A stretch of 64,000 bases of DNA from JBBKWH01 sp037968855 (GCA_037968855.1 JBBKWH010000095.1:11223-75222), one strand, 5' to 3'; counted from the first letter of the stretch, positions 37,601 to 47,772 are shown. A program made the numbers and translations. Notes: generated by a model not told the origin, from the letters alone.

Positions 37601-40169
37601 AGAAGGCTACGAAAAAGGCATCCACGATGCCGATGCCGCGCTGATCGTCAGCACCTTATGGCCCGCGCAACAACAAGCCGGACTGCTGCGCTACTCACCG
37701 ACTGCCCGCGCCATTGCCATGTTGTATTGGAGCGACCTTAACCAGCCTGACCAGACCAAGACAGACAGCGCCAAGACAAACAGCACCGAGCAAGCCAGCA
37801 GTCTATTGGCCCGTTGTCGCTCGGCTGGCACGCTCAAGACTGTGCTGGGCAGTGATCATTTGCAACGCAAGCTGAGCGCGCAACTATTGCCTACACTGCA
37901 CAGCTTTTGCAGTAGTTTTGAATTGCCTGCCAGCAGCAGTCAGATCAGTCAAGCCGCCGATTATTTGGTGCAACAACTGGCGAATGGCGACAGTGCAAAC
38001 AGCAATCTCAGCAGCGCAAAGCCCAGCTTTGTGATCAGCCAATACGCCAGCGATTTGGTCAGTCAGTTTAAGCAACAACTGAGCAGCCACCAACGCGAAT
38101 TCGAACAGGCACTAAGTGCCGCCAAAGGCCAACACGGTCTACGCTGGCAGATCACTGCCGAATGGCTACGCGCTTTTGCCGAGCAGCTAGATCAACCGGC
38201 TGCTCTACACTATTTGCCTGAAGCCATCGCTCTAATTAATCAAGACAGTACCCTGCTCACGCAAACCCAACATGTGAAACTCAGCTTTGAGATTAGCGGG
38301 TTGATCGGCCAGCATCCGCGCATTCACAGCCAGACCTTAAGTCTGCAATTAGACGAATTTGCCGAGCGATTGGATCATCATCAACACGTGGTGATGGCCG
38401 GTTGGCAGCAACTTCAACAGGTGCGCCAAGTGGTACTGCAAGAACAACGCGAACGCCTGCGCCTAGACGAATACACGCCCAAGCCGTTGTCCTCTTTTGT
38501 GCGCAATAAATTGATTTCCGAAAGCTATCTGCCGCTGATTGGGGACAATCTCGCCAAGCAAATTGGCACCGTGGGCGAAAACCGCCGTACCGATCTGATG
38601 GGTTTGCTGATGATGATCTCGCCACCGGGTTATGGCAAAACCACCTTGATGGAATACGTCGCCAGCCGTCTGGGCTTGATCTTTATGAAGATCAATTGCC
38701 CAAGCTTAGGCCACGAGGTCACCTCATTAGACCCTGAACGCGCACCGCACTCCACGGCCCGCGCCGAGTTAATCAAGCTTAACCTTGCCTTAGAAATGGG
38801 CAATAACGTGATGCTGTATTTGGATGATATCCAACACACCAACCCAGAGTTTTTGCAAAAGTTTATCTCGTTGTGTGATGGCAGCCGCCGCATTGAGGGC
38901 ATCTGGCAAGGCCGCACCCAGACCTATGATTTGCGCGGTAAGCGCTTTTGTGTGGCAATGGCGGGCAACCCGTACACCGAAAGCGGCGAGGTGTTTAAGA
39001 TTCCAGACATGTTGGCCAACCGTGCCGACATCTACAACTTGGGCGATGTACTGAGCGGCATGGAAGACGTGTTTGCCCTGTCGTATATCGAAAACGCGAT
39101 TAGCTCTAGCCCGATCCTTGCGCCACTAGCGACCCGTGGTATGGAAGACTTTTATCGCTTTGCCGATCTAGCGCGTGGCCGCGAGGTCGCCAGTACCGAC
39201 TTTGAACACGACTACAGCGCCGCCGAACGACAAGACATTGTCAACACCCTGCAAAACCTCTACACCGTGCGCGATACCGTGCTTAAGGTCAATCAAGCCT
39301 ATATCGCCTCAAGCGCACAGGCCGATGCCTACCGCACCGAGCCAAATTTTCGCTTGCAAGGCAGTTACCGCAACATGAACCGCTTGGCCGAAAAAATCTC
39401 GCCCATCATGACTGCCGCCGAGCTACAACGCTTGGTCGATGATCATTACGTCGGCGAAGCACAATTGCTAACCCAAGGCGCAGAAGAAAACCTACTCAAA
39501 CTCAAAGAAATGCGCGGCACTTTAAACCCAGATGAAGCCCAACGCTGGGCCGAGATCAAACTGGAATATCAACGCCGTCAGCAAGCCGGTGGTGATCAAG
39601 ACACCGGCGTTAAAGTGGTCCGGCAATTGGGCTTTATTGCCGAGGGGCTGAACAATGGCTTAAGCCACCTCAAGCAAGCAGCCAGCGAACAACAGGTTCA
39701 TCATCGTCAACTGTACGAACATGGGATCAGCCAACACAGCGCCAGCCTTGAACAAGCCAAGCAGCAACAGAGCCATCTGCATGACCTGATCAGCCAATTG
39801 ATCAACCGACTGGGCGAGCAATTGCATCAACTGGATCTTGCACCCAACATTGCCGTCAACGTGGCCGAGCCAGTGGGCATGCAAGAAGCCATGCGCCAAC
39901 TCACCGCAGTGCTGAATCAAAGCCTACTGGCCCTACAACCGACCGAACAACAACTTAGCCAAGCCAGCAGCATCAACAACAACGCCAAACAAACCCAACA
40001 AGCCGTCGAGGATGTCAAAACCTCGCTCCAGCAACTGGGCCAACAAATCAGCGAACTGAAGCTCAGCAGTGTTGGCGTGCAGCAACACGCACCTGCATCA
40101 TCGCCAACCTACATTGAATATCCTGATGGGCCACGGCCACCGCCTTTGCCACCTAAGGTAACGGAATAG
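34665..40169 (+). CDS. giant coiled-coil AAA+ ATPase (DUF3686-like, "DNA repair ATPase" type)
   Basis: This is a protein of about 1834 aa. Residues 1-80 are helical. Residues 80-430 form a beta-rich domain that I take to be DUF3686-like. Residues about 500-830 are long coiled coil, and a small beta domain lies near 860-950. A AAA+ module occupies about 1290-1580, with Walker A PPGYGKTT (1320-1327), Walker B MLYLDDIQ (D1387, D1388), a sensor-type FCVAMAGNPYTESG and an arginine-bearing ANRADIYNLGD. Next come another coiled coil and a proline-rich end (PRPPPLPPKVTE). Related large ATPases lie beside flotillin genes in actinobacteria and proteobacteria, but their function is not established. The start at 34665 is chosen over 34650 on a weak GGA. 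There is no signal peptide; it is likely cytoplasmic and docked on the flotillin scaffold (inference). Confidence 0.85.
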   Translation: MSDTIRPNDPQQDQSHLEQLVREGSSFETILRRLRDQGEHLRQGIRQLNTERTAVFGSVNMAILGRARVRTEQNAIARDVIQLGQQLLFGFNLQLGLRKTLSVDDVFVLYHLDEQDDQFELTAINSAGTFLADGGFLRDFNELQQYYSQAFLSQLIRMDGKLLAVFQIGEKVTDIRVFRWELYPNGSVNRYIDNRGERDLKFPDRFGFKWQVAGRDRQVQGRQPHLNILDTIFVDNLRGDITVKIENNTSTGQGIFSDPVEIDSQSLDDASFEYADLGSMIVLRILPFTETTWRYYIYNRDTQTVLREDQLAGSIVPLPENHGLIFPAGFYLSTGELKTYDIPEQDFRFVRSIRAPNGEDVLFAFFAQKTGHVLLYRYNLISKQTDTPMIGHGYALHDSGRLAIFHAEDEPTQVHPLQLWHTPFMADRVHAEQADQNQHPLGKIGNPELVRGIAELNTIIKLIEQPTGSALHFHRLIKTIDRTLDQCFWLDDLAEISLQPQLIEARQSAELMIDEYDKVQAIRQQSNQAIDSAATTQAQLLRDLKPNQWKSPDAFVSYLKILRDHHGQLMTLKDRRYIALERLQQLEQALQQAQDDLTIKTFDFLASEQALGGYRNTLAELSEQVRQAERREQLATLVERYRELTQGLDMIQSMLASMSGDNTTQQTQIADNISSIYASINQQRAHAEVRLREQGSAEARAQFAARMRLYEQSLANGINALTGPEDCDPLLTRMLDQLQELESQFGEFDDFLALILAERERSQESIEARRQQLQEQRQRRINTLSDASTRILQNIRQRTERFGQLAELHAFFASDAMVQKVRQMAEQLRQMGASLEADSAASQLRAAQDGAMRSVRDRADIFEDGGQVIKLGPRHRFSVNQQQLDLTLLVRDGQPMLHLTGTQFYEPLHDARLTPLQAYWDINLPSESPQVYRAEYLAYLVMQQLLIQQQGKPQQTPINVADLAALTDYIRQFASPRYQEGYEKGIHDADAALIVSTLWPAQQQAGLLRYSPTARAIAMLYWSDLNQPDQTKTDSAKTNSTEQASSLLARCRSAGTLKTVLGSDHLQRKLSAQLLPTLHSFCSSFELPASSSQISQAADYLVQQLANGDSANSNLSSAKPSFVISQYASDLVSQFKQQLSSHQREFEQALSAAKGQHGLRWQITAEWLRAFAEQLDQPAALHYLPEAIALINQDSTLLTQTQHVKLSFEISGLIGQHPRIHSQTLSLQLDEFAERLDHHQHVVMAGWQQLQQVRQVVLQEQRERLRLDEYTPKPLSSFVRNKLISESYLPLIGDNLAKQIGTVGENRRTDLMGLLMMISPPGYGKTTLMEYVASRLGLIFMKINCPSLGHEVTSLDPERAPHSTARAELIKLNLALEMGNNVMLYLDDIQHTNPEFLQKFISLCDGSRRIEGIWQGRTQTYDLRGKRFCVAMAGNPYTESGEVFKIPDMLANRADIYNLGDVLSGMEDVFALSYIENAISSSPILAPLATRGMEDFYRFADLARGREVASTDFEHDYSAAERQDIVNTLQNLYTVRDTVLKVNQAYIASSAQADAYRTEPNFRLQGSYRNMNRLAEKISPIMTAAELQRLVDDHYVGEAQLLTQGAEENLLKLKEMRGTLNPDEAQRWAEIKLEYQRRQQAGGDQDTGVKVVRQLGFIAEGLNNGLSHLKQAASEQQVHHRQLYEHGISQHSASLEQAKQQQSHLHDLISQLINRLGEQLHQLDLAPNIAVNVAEPVGMQEAMRQLTAVLNQSLLALQPTEQQLSQASSINNNAKQTQQAVEDVKTSLQQLGQQISELKLSSVGVQQHAPASSPTYIEYPDGPRPPPLPPKVTE

Positions 40170-40246
40170 CATTGATTCGCTTAAAAAAACAAGGCACACC
40201 CAAGCGCACCCTGTTGAAAAAACTGTCAGATACAGCCCAACCCGAT

Positions 40247-40795
40247 TTAAGCTTTGGCCCACTCTGTGGTGGTTTTTGCGCCGCGTGCATGCAGCAATTT
40301 GAGCGTGGCTTCTTCTTCTGGCAGCGCATCAGACCATTCGATCAGGTCAAAATCGACATCAAACCATAGATCACTAATCGACGACAAAATGGTCATGCCA
40401 TCATCATCAAGTTTGTTAGGATCAACACCAGCATCCAGCAACTTGGTCACCACGGGTACACAGGCTGCGCTGGCAGCATCCCACAACGGGCCAAAAAACT
40501 CCTCAACATCCCACATGTGAATATTGGCTTTGGCCGCAATTAAAGCATCAACAATAGCCATATATGGGGTGAGCAAACGGGCTTTTTCTTCTTCTGACAA
40601 TGGCGCTTCGGTTTCGTAGCCATGTACCACCGCTTCCCACCACGAAAACAACTGATCACAGATCTGGGTCAACGGTGGGCCAAGTTCTGGGTCCAAAAAA
40701 TTTGGGTTCACATCGGCGGCCAAAAGCTGCTTGACGGCTTCGACATCGAGCGCGCTAATCGCTTGGGTCAGGGCCATTTGTTGTTGGTCTAACAT
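40247..40795 (-). CDS. small ankyrin-repeat-like protein
   Basis: This 182-aa acidic protein contains at least two ankyrin-like helices: ALTQAISALDVEAVKQLLAA then DVNPNFLD, and VPVVTKLLDAGVDPNKLDDDGMT. The C-terminal TLKLLHARGAKTTTEWA is of the same type. The start at 40795 is supported by GAGGAG nine bases upstream. It converges on the giant ATPase gene, with 77 bp between the two stops. Ankyrin proteins of this type mediate protein contacts; a link to the ATPase is only positional. The interval 40796-41176 upstream of it holds no recognisable gene. Confidence 0.78.
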   Translation of the reverse strand: MLDQQQMALTQAISALDVEAVKQLLAADVNPNFLDPELGPPLTQICDQLFSWWEAVVHGYETEAPLSEEEKARLLTPYMAIVDALIAAKANIHMWDVEEFFGPLWDAASAACVPVVTKLLDAGVDPNKLDDDGMTILSSISDLWFDVDFDLIEWSDALPEEEATLKLLHARGAKTTTEWAKA

Positions 40796-41176
40796 GACGA
40801 CGAACTCCTCAAAAAAGTTCGGCCATTTTGTCACGTCTGATATGAATGCGCCGTGACCTTTGACAGTTTTTCGTGATTTGATCGTTAAATAACGGAGCGG
40901 CATGCGGTGTTGTCACAATTGATTGGGCCATTCCCCATCAAAAATATTTCAAAAACAGCTAGGTGATCCATCACCCGATCATTGATTACTGGTCATACAT
41001 GTTCTTTTATAGGCTGATGGTTTTACCAACCACAACAGCATCAACCACGCGTTACATCACGGCTAAAACAAGGCGATCCGGCCAGACGCTACTGGCCGAG
41101 ATCGCAACAGGACAATCCGATTCATCAACATATTGATGCAGGCATGCCGCCATCACGACGGGAAAGATCACCTGCA

Positions 41177-41365
41177 TTAGCGATGAATCAAGCGATACGA
41201 TGAGGCACGGACAAAACGACGGCGCTCATTAGGCATGACGTGGCTACGTTCTTCTGGACGACGAAAGCGATCCAAAATGATAGTACCCAGTCGACCCACC
41301 ACAATAGCGGCAAATAGCATCAACATGACAAAGAACACCGGATGAACGTCTGATAGCATCAACAT
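41177..41365 (-). CDS. small single-span membrane protein, unknown
   Basis: This 62-aa protein has one transmembrane helix (about residues 8-30, VFFVMLMLFAAIVVGRLGTI) and a very basic C-terminal half (RFRRPEERS, ERRRFVRASSYRLIHR). The start is well supported by GAGGAG eight bases upstream. I do not recognise the family. It stands alone between the ankyrin-like gene and actP. Confidence 0.6.
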   Translation of the reverse strand: MLMLSDVHPVFFVMLMLFAAIVVGRLGTIILDRFRRPEERSHVMPNERRRFVRASSYRLIHR

Positions 41366-41737
41366 GATGTTGACTCCTCTATGAATTAAACATGGGTTTA
41401 GACATCAAGCGCAGCAAACTCAATGAACAGATGTTCACTGAACTGCGCTTGGCTTAAACATATAGAAATTTATGTGATGAGCATCACGCTACTTGTCCGA
41501 CAAGATTTAAAAAAACACAATGAATACTGAATCTTGTCTAACAGCTAGACACAAATGTAAGCAAATATAATTGTTGTATGCAAAGCCTGTTAACCACTGC
41601 TTTTAAATCATTAAAGACGCATCGCGCATGCACACACAAAAACAGGTGACCAAAAAAAGCCCGCAAATCTGCGGGCAAAGGAGGGTACAACAAACAGCAG
41701 TCACAGCATCTCGCTGTTATCTCACTACCACAACGCC
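41366..41737. other. intergenic region downstream of actP
   Basis: This AT-rich stretch of about 370 bp holds the actP terminator at 41652-41676 and presumably the promoter for the 62-aa membrane protein near 41400-41600. I see no gene or clear operator in the rest. Confidence 0.5.
41652..41676 (-). terminator. Rho-independent terminator after actP
   Basis: On the minus strand GCCCGCA pairs with TGCGGGC across four bases and is followed by seven T residues. Confidence 0.88.
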
Positions 41738-43447
41738 TTAATGATCACTGGCTTGACTGGCACCAATGCCGGTCATTGAACGGACAAACTGCTCATCAAA
41801 GCTCTCGCGTTCGGCTTTGGCCCGTTCGCTATGGTCAGTCACCGAGCCAATCCAGCAACCCAAGAAGGCCAAGGTCATCGAGAACAATGCCGGATTGGTA
41901 TACGGAATCGGCGCGCTGTCGCTAATGTGCAAGGTTTCCACCCAGACCGCTTTGGTCAAGGCAATAAACAGCACCGACGACACCAAGCCCAACACGCCGC
42001 CAATCACCGCGCCACGCGTGGTGAGACCACGCCAAAACATCGACAACAACAACACAGGGAAGTTGGCCGAGGCCGCCACCGCAAAGGCCAGACCGACCAT
42101 AAAGGCAACGTTTTGTTTTTCAAAGGCAATGCCCAGCAACATGGCCAGCAGACCCAAGCCCAACACGGCCATTTTGGACACGCGCATTTCTTGCTTTTCG
42201 GTGGCACGACCATGCGCAATCACATTGGCATACAAGTCATGTGATACCGCCGATGCGCCCGATAAGGTCAGACCGGCAACCACTGCCAAGATGGTGGCAA
42301 AAGCAACCGCCGAGATAAAGCCCAAAAACCAGCTTCCGCCCAAGGCATGCGACAAATGAACCGCTGCCATATTGCCACCACCGAGCAACTCAAGTTTGCC
42401 GGTTTCGGCCATTTTGGCCAGATCCAAATACTGCGGGTTTTGCGCCACGAACAAGATCGCACCAAAGCCAATGATAAAGGTCAGCAGATAGAAGTAACCA
42501 ATAAATCCAGTGGCAAAAAACACCGATTTACGCGATTCTTTGGCACTGTTGACGGTAAAAAAGCGCATCAAAATGTGTGGCAAACCCGCCGTACCAAACA
42601 TCAGCGCCACACCCAAAGAAATGGCATCAATCGGATTGCTGATCAATGAACCCGGCCCCATGATCTTCATGCCGTCGGTGTTGTTGACCTTGCCGTACAC
42701 ATCTACCGCGCTGGCAAACATTGATTCAAGACTAAAGTCATACGCCTTGAGCACCATAAAGGCCATAAATGACGCGCCACATAGCAGCAACACTGCCTTG
42801 ATGATTTGCACCCACGTGGTCGCCAACATCCCGCCAAACAGCACATAGGCCATCATCAGTACGCCCACCACCACCACAGCGATGTTGTAGTTCAGGCCAA
42901 ACAACAGCTTGATCAACTGTCCTGCCCCAACCATCTGGGCAATCAAATAAAACGCCACCACCACCAACGTACTGACCGCTGCCATGGTGCGCACAGGCCG
43001 TCGACCTAAGCGATAGGCCACCACATCAGCAAAGGTGTATTTGCCCAAGTTGCGCAAGCGTTCGGCAATCACAAACAAGATGATCGGCCAGCCGACCAAA
43101 AAGCCAATCGAGTACAGCAAGCCGTCATAGCCCTTGCTAAACACCATCGCCGAGATGCCCAAAAACGACGCAGCCGACATAAAATCACCGGCAATCGCAA
43201 GGCCGTTTTTAAAGCCCGAAATCCCACCACCAGCGGTATAAAAATCGGATGCCGATTGGGTTTTGCTGGCGGCCCATTTGGTAATAAATAAGGTCAAACC
43301 GACAAACAATACAAACATGCCAATGGCAGTCCAGTTGGTCGCTTGTTGGGCAGCCTGACCAAAATCACCGCCAGCGGCCATTGCACCCATGGGCAATAGT
43401 GACAGTAGGCTGAGTAAGCCCAAACCCAGTGAGGAGATGCGACTCAT
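41738..43447 (-). CDS. actP: cation/acetate symporter ActP
   Basis: This 569-aa sodium:solute symporter has a cleavable-type N-terminus and 13 hydrophobic segments. ActP-like motifs include [51 protein letters not shown] and [22 protein letters not shown]. It takes up acetate and related short carboxylates. Its ATG overlaps the yjcH-type stop by four bases, so the pair is coupled. Nearby genes for a CrbS-type kinase, a CrbR-type regulator and acs place it in an acetate-use regulon. Confidence 0.96.
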   Translation of the reverse strand: MSRISSLGLGLLSLLSLLPMGAMAAGGDFGQAAQQATNWTAIGMFVLFVGLTLFITKWAASKTQSASDFYTAGGGISGFKNGLAIAGDFMSAASFLGISAMVFSKGYDGLLYSIGFLVGWPIILFVIAERLRNLGKYTFADVVAYRLGRRPVRTMAAVSTLVVVAFYLIAQMVGAGQLIKLLFGLNYNIAVVVVGVLMMAYVLFGGMLATTWVQIIKAVLLLCGASFMAFMVLKAYDFSLESMFASAVDVYGKVNNTDGMKIMGPGSLISNPIDAISLGVALMFGTAGLPHILMRFFTVNSAKESRKSVFFATGFIGYFYLLTFIIGFGAILFVAQNPQYLDLAKMAETGKLELLGGGNMAAVHLSHALGGSWFLGFISAVAFATILAVVAGLTLSGASAVSHDLYANVIAHGRATEKQEMRVSKMAVLGLGLLAMLLGIAFEKQNVAFMVGLAFAVAASANFPVLLLSMFWRGLTTRGAVIGGVLGLVSSVLFIALTKAVWVETLHISDSAPIPYTNPALFSMTLAFLGCWIGSVTDHSERAKAERESFDEQFVRSMTGIGASQASDH

Positions 43448-43764
43448 GATTTCACCTCTTCAACCACACGGCGGGTCAGCTCGTCAAAACGACTGTTGGC
43501 ATACCAGACATACACGCCAGACAGTACAAAGGCCGACAAAATCACCGCCACGCCCAACGGCATGCCCACAGTGGTGACACCGCCCGATAGCGATTGGCTT
43601 AAGGTCTCTGGTGACAGCGCAACCAGTAACACAAAGCCAAAATAAATCACCAATTGAATGATGGTGAGTGTCCAGCCCAAGCGCACTTTTTGTCGAACCA
43701 AGGTCTTAAAGCCTTGATCATTTAAAATGGCCTGAACGCGCTTTTGCTCCATCGTCTTGTTCAT
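43444..43764 (-). CDS. yjcH: DUF485 membrane protein (YjcH type)
   Basis: This 106-aa protein has two transmembrane helices (about 25-50 and 60-88) with [22 protein letters not shown] and [24 protein letters not shown], typical of DUF485 proteins encoded before actP. The start at 43764 is set by GGAG nine bases upstream; an earlier ATG lies on the Shine-Dalgarno itself. Its stop overlaps actP as ATGA. It is presumed to be an accessory of the symporter. Confidence 0.92.
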   Translation of the reverse strand: MNKTMEQKRVQAILNDQGFKTLVRQKVRLGWTLTIIQLVIYFGFVLLVALSPETLSQSLSGGVTTVGMPLGVAVILSAFVLSGVYVWYANSRFDELTRRVVEEVKS

Positions 43765-43925
43765 GATGCGATGCTCCATGCAGATCAGAATAATTCACCC
43801 TTTGACCATACCTAGATTGCATGCGCTTGGAACTTCGACTTTGGTCGATGAGACCACACCAAACAGATCAGTGGCCGGTATGATCAATCCATTACCATCA
43901 ACACGCCCACGCGCAAGGACTGCCC

Positions 43926-46900
43926 ATGAATGGCTGGTGGATCACCTCGGCATTGGCGCTGTATATCGGTGTGCTGTTTGCCTGTGCATTTTTGGGCGAG
44001 CGACAGTCGGCACGCTTTAGCGCACGCGGGCGGCAGTGGTTATATGCGCTGACCTTGGGCGTGTATTGCACCTCGTGGACGTTTTATGGCGCGGTCGGTT
44101 CGGCGGTGCGTGATGGCTGGGGGTTTTTGCCGATTTATCTGGGGCCATTGCTGTTTTTGTGGTGGGGCAAAGACATCTGGCAACGCTTGGTACAGATTCG
44201 TGCGCGCCAATCCATTAGCTCGATTGCCGACTTTATTGCGGCACGTTATGGCAAGTCGCCGGTGTTAGCCTCAATGGTCACGGTCTGCGCGGTGGTCGGC
44301 ATCCTGCCCTATCTAGCCTTACAGTTACGCGCGGTGGATTCGAGTGTCACGGTGCTACTGGGCGATGCCCTCACACAGGCCCATAGCGACTGGTCAAGCT
44401 TGGGTGTACTGATTTTGACCGCAGGTTTGGCCGGTCTGGCGATGCTGTTTGGCACACGGCAAATGTTGGCCAACGAACACCATGGCGGCCTCATGCTGGC
44501 CGTAGCGCTTGAATCTGCGGTGAAGCTAATCGCTTTGTTGGCGATTGGCGTTTATGCCCTGTGGCAATTGCTGGATGTCAATGCAGCCGCCTTTGCCCCT
44601 GTGCAGCAGTTGGCGATGCCGGATCAGTTGCCTAGTGGCTTTTGGGCGCAGACCTTACTGGCAGCCTTGGCAATGATTTGTTTGCCACGCCAGTTTCATG
44701 TTGGGGTAGTCGAGTGCCCTGATCAAGCGGTTGTACCGGCAGCACGCAAGCTGTTTGCGCTGTATTTGCTGTTGACAGTGTTGGCGATTTTGCCGATTGC
44801 AGCATGGGCGCTGACCCGCAGCCAAGCCTTAGCCGATCCCGACATGGCGGTATTGTTATTACCGTTATTGCATGATCAAACTGCCCTTGCCTTACTGGCC
44901 TTTTTGGGTGGTTTTTCGGCGTCGACTGGCATGATGCTGGTGGCCAGCGTTGCGCTGTCGATCATGATCAGCAACGACTTAATTTTGCCTGCGCTATGGC
45001 GTATCGGCTGGCTGAAACAAGATGATTCTCGCTTGGCGCAAGTGGTGCGTTGGATTCGCCGTGTGGCGCTGCTTGGCTTGATGTTATTGGGTTATTTGAT
45101 GTACCGCTTATTTGATGGTACAGCGCAATTGGCTTCCATCGGCTTGTTGGCGTTTGCCGCGGTGGCCCAGTTTGCACCGGCCTTGATTGGCGGCTTGTAT
45201 TGGCGTGGTGGCAGCAAAATGGGCGTGATGCTGGGGCTATCAGCAGGGTTTGTGTTGTGGGGATTTTGCCTGTTGCTGCCTGCCCTCTTACACTTGGGCA
45301 TTGGCCCTGCCGATTGGCAAAGTGACGGGATGTTTGGCTTGGGCTTGCTACGGCCCGAAGCGCTATTTGGCAGTCATGGCCTTGATCCGTTGACTCATGG
45401 CGTGCTGTGGTCATTATCGGTCAATGTGTTGCTGTATGTGGGTGGCTCGATTCAATGGCGCGCATCAGTGCCCGAACAGATGCAAGCGCTGCCCTTTTTA
45501 CAACCCGAAGACCAACTTGATGCGCCTTATCTGTCCAAACAACATGGCCCCAGTCGTTTTCGCCTGAATGATTTGTATGCCTTGGTCGAACGGATCAATG
45601 GCCCTGCGGTGGCCGAACGACGCTTTGCCGAATTTGCTGCCCAACAGCAAGAAGTGCTCAATCTGCATCAAGCTGCCGACAGCCGTTGGTGGCGCATGAC
45701 CGAGCAATGTTTGGCTGGTGCGATTGGTACGGCATCGGCGCGGCGTTTGCTCAGTACCGCATTACATGATCAAGGCATTGGCGTGGCGGAAGTCGCAGGC
45801 TTGCTGGATCATGCCTCGCAGTGGCAGCGTTTTAATCAGGCACTGCTGGCCACCATGATGGATCACATGAGCCAAGGTGTGAGCGTGGTGGATGCCGATT
45901 TACGCATGGTGGCGTGGAATCGGCGTTATTTAGAACTGTTTGATTATCCTTTAGATTTGGTCTATGTCGGCTGCCCAGTCGCCGATTTGATCCGCTTTAA
46001 TGCCGAGCGCGGCGAATGCGGCACAGGCACGGTGCAAGCGCATATCGACAAACGTCTATATTGGATGCGTCTGGGCAATCCGCACACCTTTGAACGGGTG
46101 CGCAAAGATGGCCGCGTGATTGAGATGCGCGGCCAACCAATCAAAGGCGGTGGCTTTGTCACCACCTTTGCCGACATTAGCGATTTTCGTCAGACCGAAA
46201 GTCTACTGGCGCAACGGGTGACTGAGCGCACCGAACAACTCGAAACCGCATTACTCGAACAAGCCACTGCCCGACAACTGGCCGACACCGCCAATCAATC
46301 CAAAAGCCGTTTTGTGGCCGCAGCCAGTCATGATCTATTGCAACCGATGCATGCGGCACGGTTATTTGCCGCCAGTCTTGAGCATGCCGACCTCAATGCA
46401 GACGCACGCGACTTGGTGCAGCAACTGGATCGCTCCTTACATGGTGCCGAGAGCATTTTGTCTTCGTTATTGGACATTGCACGATTGGATACTGGCGCAC
46501 TCCAACCCCATCTAGAACCCGTGGCACTTGGCCCATTGCTGGCCGATCTTGAGTCGCAATACGCCCCCACCGCGCAACAGCGCCAACTGACCTTAAACGT
46601 CCATTCCAGCAATATCTGGGTGTTAAGCGATGCGCAATGGCTACGGCGGATGCTACAAAACTTGCTCAGTAACGCCTTACGCTATACCGCCTCTGGTCGG
46701 GTGGTCATGGGTACACGACGCGGCACTGATGGCAGCATTCGGATTGGGGTATGGGATACGGGTATGGGCATTGCGCCCGAACAACAGCAACAGATTTTTG
46801 ATGAATTTCAACGTGGTCAACATGCGTCGCCGTGGGGTGAACAAGGCTTAGGCTTGGGGCTTGCCATTACCTTACGGATGGCCAAACGGCTGGCGCATTC

Positions 46901-47378
46901 CTTGCAGTTATATTCGGTGGTGGGGCGTGGCTCGTGTTTTTGGCTCAGTGTGCCGATCATTCAAGCACCTACCCAACTGATGCAGGCCGTGCCCGTCAGC
47001 AGCAAACCATTGGACGGTTTAAGTGTGTTGTGTTTGGACAATGATCCAGTGATTTTGGCGGGTATGCAGCAACTGTTGATCCGCTGGGGCTGTCAGGTAC
47101 AGATCGCCAGCACGCTGGCTGAGGCACTGCGCCAGCACCAAACACAACCGGCACAGGTTTGGCTGATTGATCAACACCTTGATGCTGAGCAATCGGGCCT
47201 ACAAGTGTTGCAAGATGAACTCCCCGTCGGCTGCGTAGCGGCATTGATCACCGCCGACAGTGATCCAGACCTCCCCCAACAAGTGCGTAATCTGGGCGCA
47301 GTGTTTCTAAAAAAACCGTTACAACCCGCCGCATTGCGCGCGTTTTTAAGCAGTGTAAATGTACAGCGCCCTGCGTGA
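43926..47378 (+). CDS. CrbS-type hybrid sensor kinase with SLC5 symporter domain
   Basis: This 1150-aa membrane protein joins a sodium:solute-symporter-like domain of about 13 helices (residues 1-500), a PAS domain (about 635-755; MMDHMSQGVSVVDADLRMVAWNRRY) and a coiled coil. These are followed by HisKA with the phospho-acceptor H802 in AAASHDLLQP, HATPase (NLLSNALRYT, GIWDTGMG-like, GLGLGLAI) and a receiver domain with D1082 in VWLIDQHLD. CrbS/MxtR kinases of this architecture control acs and acetate uptake through a LuxR-type regulator. It diverges from yjcH-actP; the regulator and acs lie 2-8 kb downstream. AAGGA six bases upstream fixes the start. Confidence 0.93.
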   Translation: MNGWWITSALALYIGVLFACAFLGERQSARFSARGRQWLYALTLGVYCTSWTFYGAVGSAVRDGWGFLPIYLGPLLFLWWGKDIWQRLVQIRARQSISSIADFIAARYGKSPVLASMVTVCAVVGILPYLALQLRAVDSSVTVLLGDALTQAHSDWSSLGVLILTAGLAGLAMLFGTRQMLANEHHGGLMLAVALESAVKLIALLAIGVYALWQLLDVNAAAFAPVQQLAMPDQLPSGFWAQTLLAALAMICLPRQFHVGVVECPDQAVVPAARKLFALYLLLTVLAILPIAAWALTRSQALADPDMAVLLLPLLHDQTALALLAFLGGFSASTGMMLVASVALSIMISNDLILPALWRIGWLKQDDSRLAQVVRWIRRVALLGLMLLGYLMYRLFDGTAQLASIGLLAFAAVAQFAPALIGGLYWRGGSKMGVMLGLSAGFVLWGFCLLLPALLHLGIGPADWQSDGMFGLGLLRPEALFGSHGLDPLTHGVLWSLSVNVLLYVGGSIQWRASVPEQMQALPFLQPEDQLDAPYLSKQHGPSRFRLNDLYALVERINGPAVAERRFAEFAAQQQEVLNLHQAADSRWWRMTEQCLAGAIGTASARRLLSTALHDQGIGVAEVAGLLDHASQWQRFNQALLATMMDHMSQGVSVVDADLRMVAWNRRYLELFDYPLDLVYVGCPVADLIRFNAERGECGTGTVQAHIDKRLYWMRLGNPHTFERVRKDGRVIEMRGQPIKGGGFVTTFADISDFRQTESLLAQRVTERTEQLETALLEQATARQLADTANQSKSRFVAAASHDLLQPMHAARLFAASLEHADLNADARDLVQQLDRSLHGAESILSSLLDIARLDTGALQPHLEPVALGPLLADLESQYAPTAQQRQLTLNVHSSNIWVLSDAQWLRRMLQNLLSNALRYTASGRVVMGTRRGTDGSIRIGVWDTGMGIAPEQQQQIFDEFQRGQHASPWGEQGLGLGLAITLRMAKRLAHSLQLYSVVGRGSCFWLSVPIIQAPTQLMQAVPVSSKPLDGLSVLCLDNDPVILAGMQQLLIRWGCQVQIASTLAEALRQHQTQPAQVWLIDQHLDAEQSGLQVLQDELPVGCVAALITADSDPDLPQQVRNLGAVFLKKPLQPAALRAFLSSVNVQRPA

Positions 47379-47406
47379 TGACGGAACGCTGCGCCAGCGT
47401 TTTGGC

Positions 47407-47772
47407 TTAACGCGCCCCAAACAACCCGACGTCATAACCTGCCTGACGTAGCGCACTGGTGGCCCGCACACTCATCGACAGCAAAATCACAAAGTTGGCC
47501 AACGGAATAAATAAACATAGCACCGCCAATGCACGGCTCCACAACGGAAAATCCAGCCCTTTACCCACTAGCCATACCGCAAACACGCCCATCACCATGC
47601 CCCAAATGGCCAGATACAGACTCATACTGGTTTCGCCCCAGTGTTGCGCCAGTGCAGCCGCCACAAAGTAAACCAGCATGGACAACGCCGCGAGCTTTTG
47701 ACCCGCTCCCACCCAAAACAGATCCACATCGGTCTGATCGGCAACCGCCACCCAGCGTCTGGTTTCACTCAT
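47407..47772 (-). CDS. small multi-spanning membrane protein, unknown
   Basis: This 121-aa protein has three or four hydrophobic helices (KLAALSMLVYFVAAALA, LYLAIWGMVMGVFAVWLVG, RALAVLCLFIPLANFVILLSM) and a C-terminal VRATSALRQAGYDVGLFG. The family is not identified; an RxxGxxVGLxG ending is common to several Moraxellaceae membrane proteins. The start at 47772 (SETRRW...) overlaps the upstream gene by 8 bp, so they form an operon. The frame is open further upstream but lies inside that gene. Confidence 0.7.
   Translation of the reverse strand: MSETRRWVAVADQTDVDLFWVGAGQKLAALSMLVYFVAAALAQHWGETSMSLYLAIWGMVMGVFAVWLVGKGLDFPLWSRALAVLCLFIPLANFVILLSMSVRATSALRQAGYDVGLFGAR

Noticed and set aside
40172..40369. 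65-codon plus-strand frame after the giant ATPase
   Set aside because: Mostly antisense to the ankyrin-like gene; lacks a ribosome site and family features.
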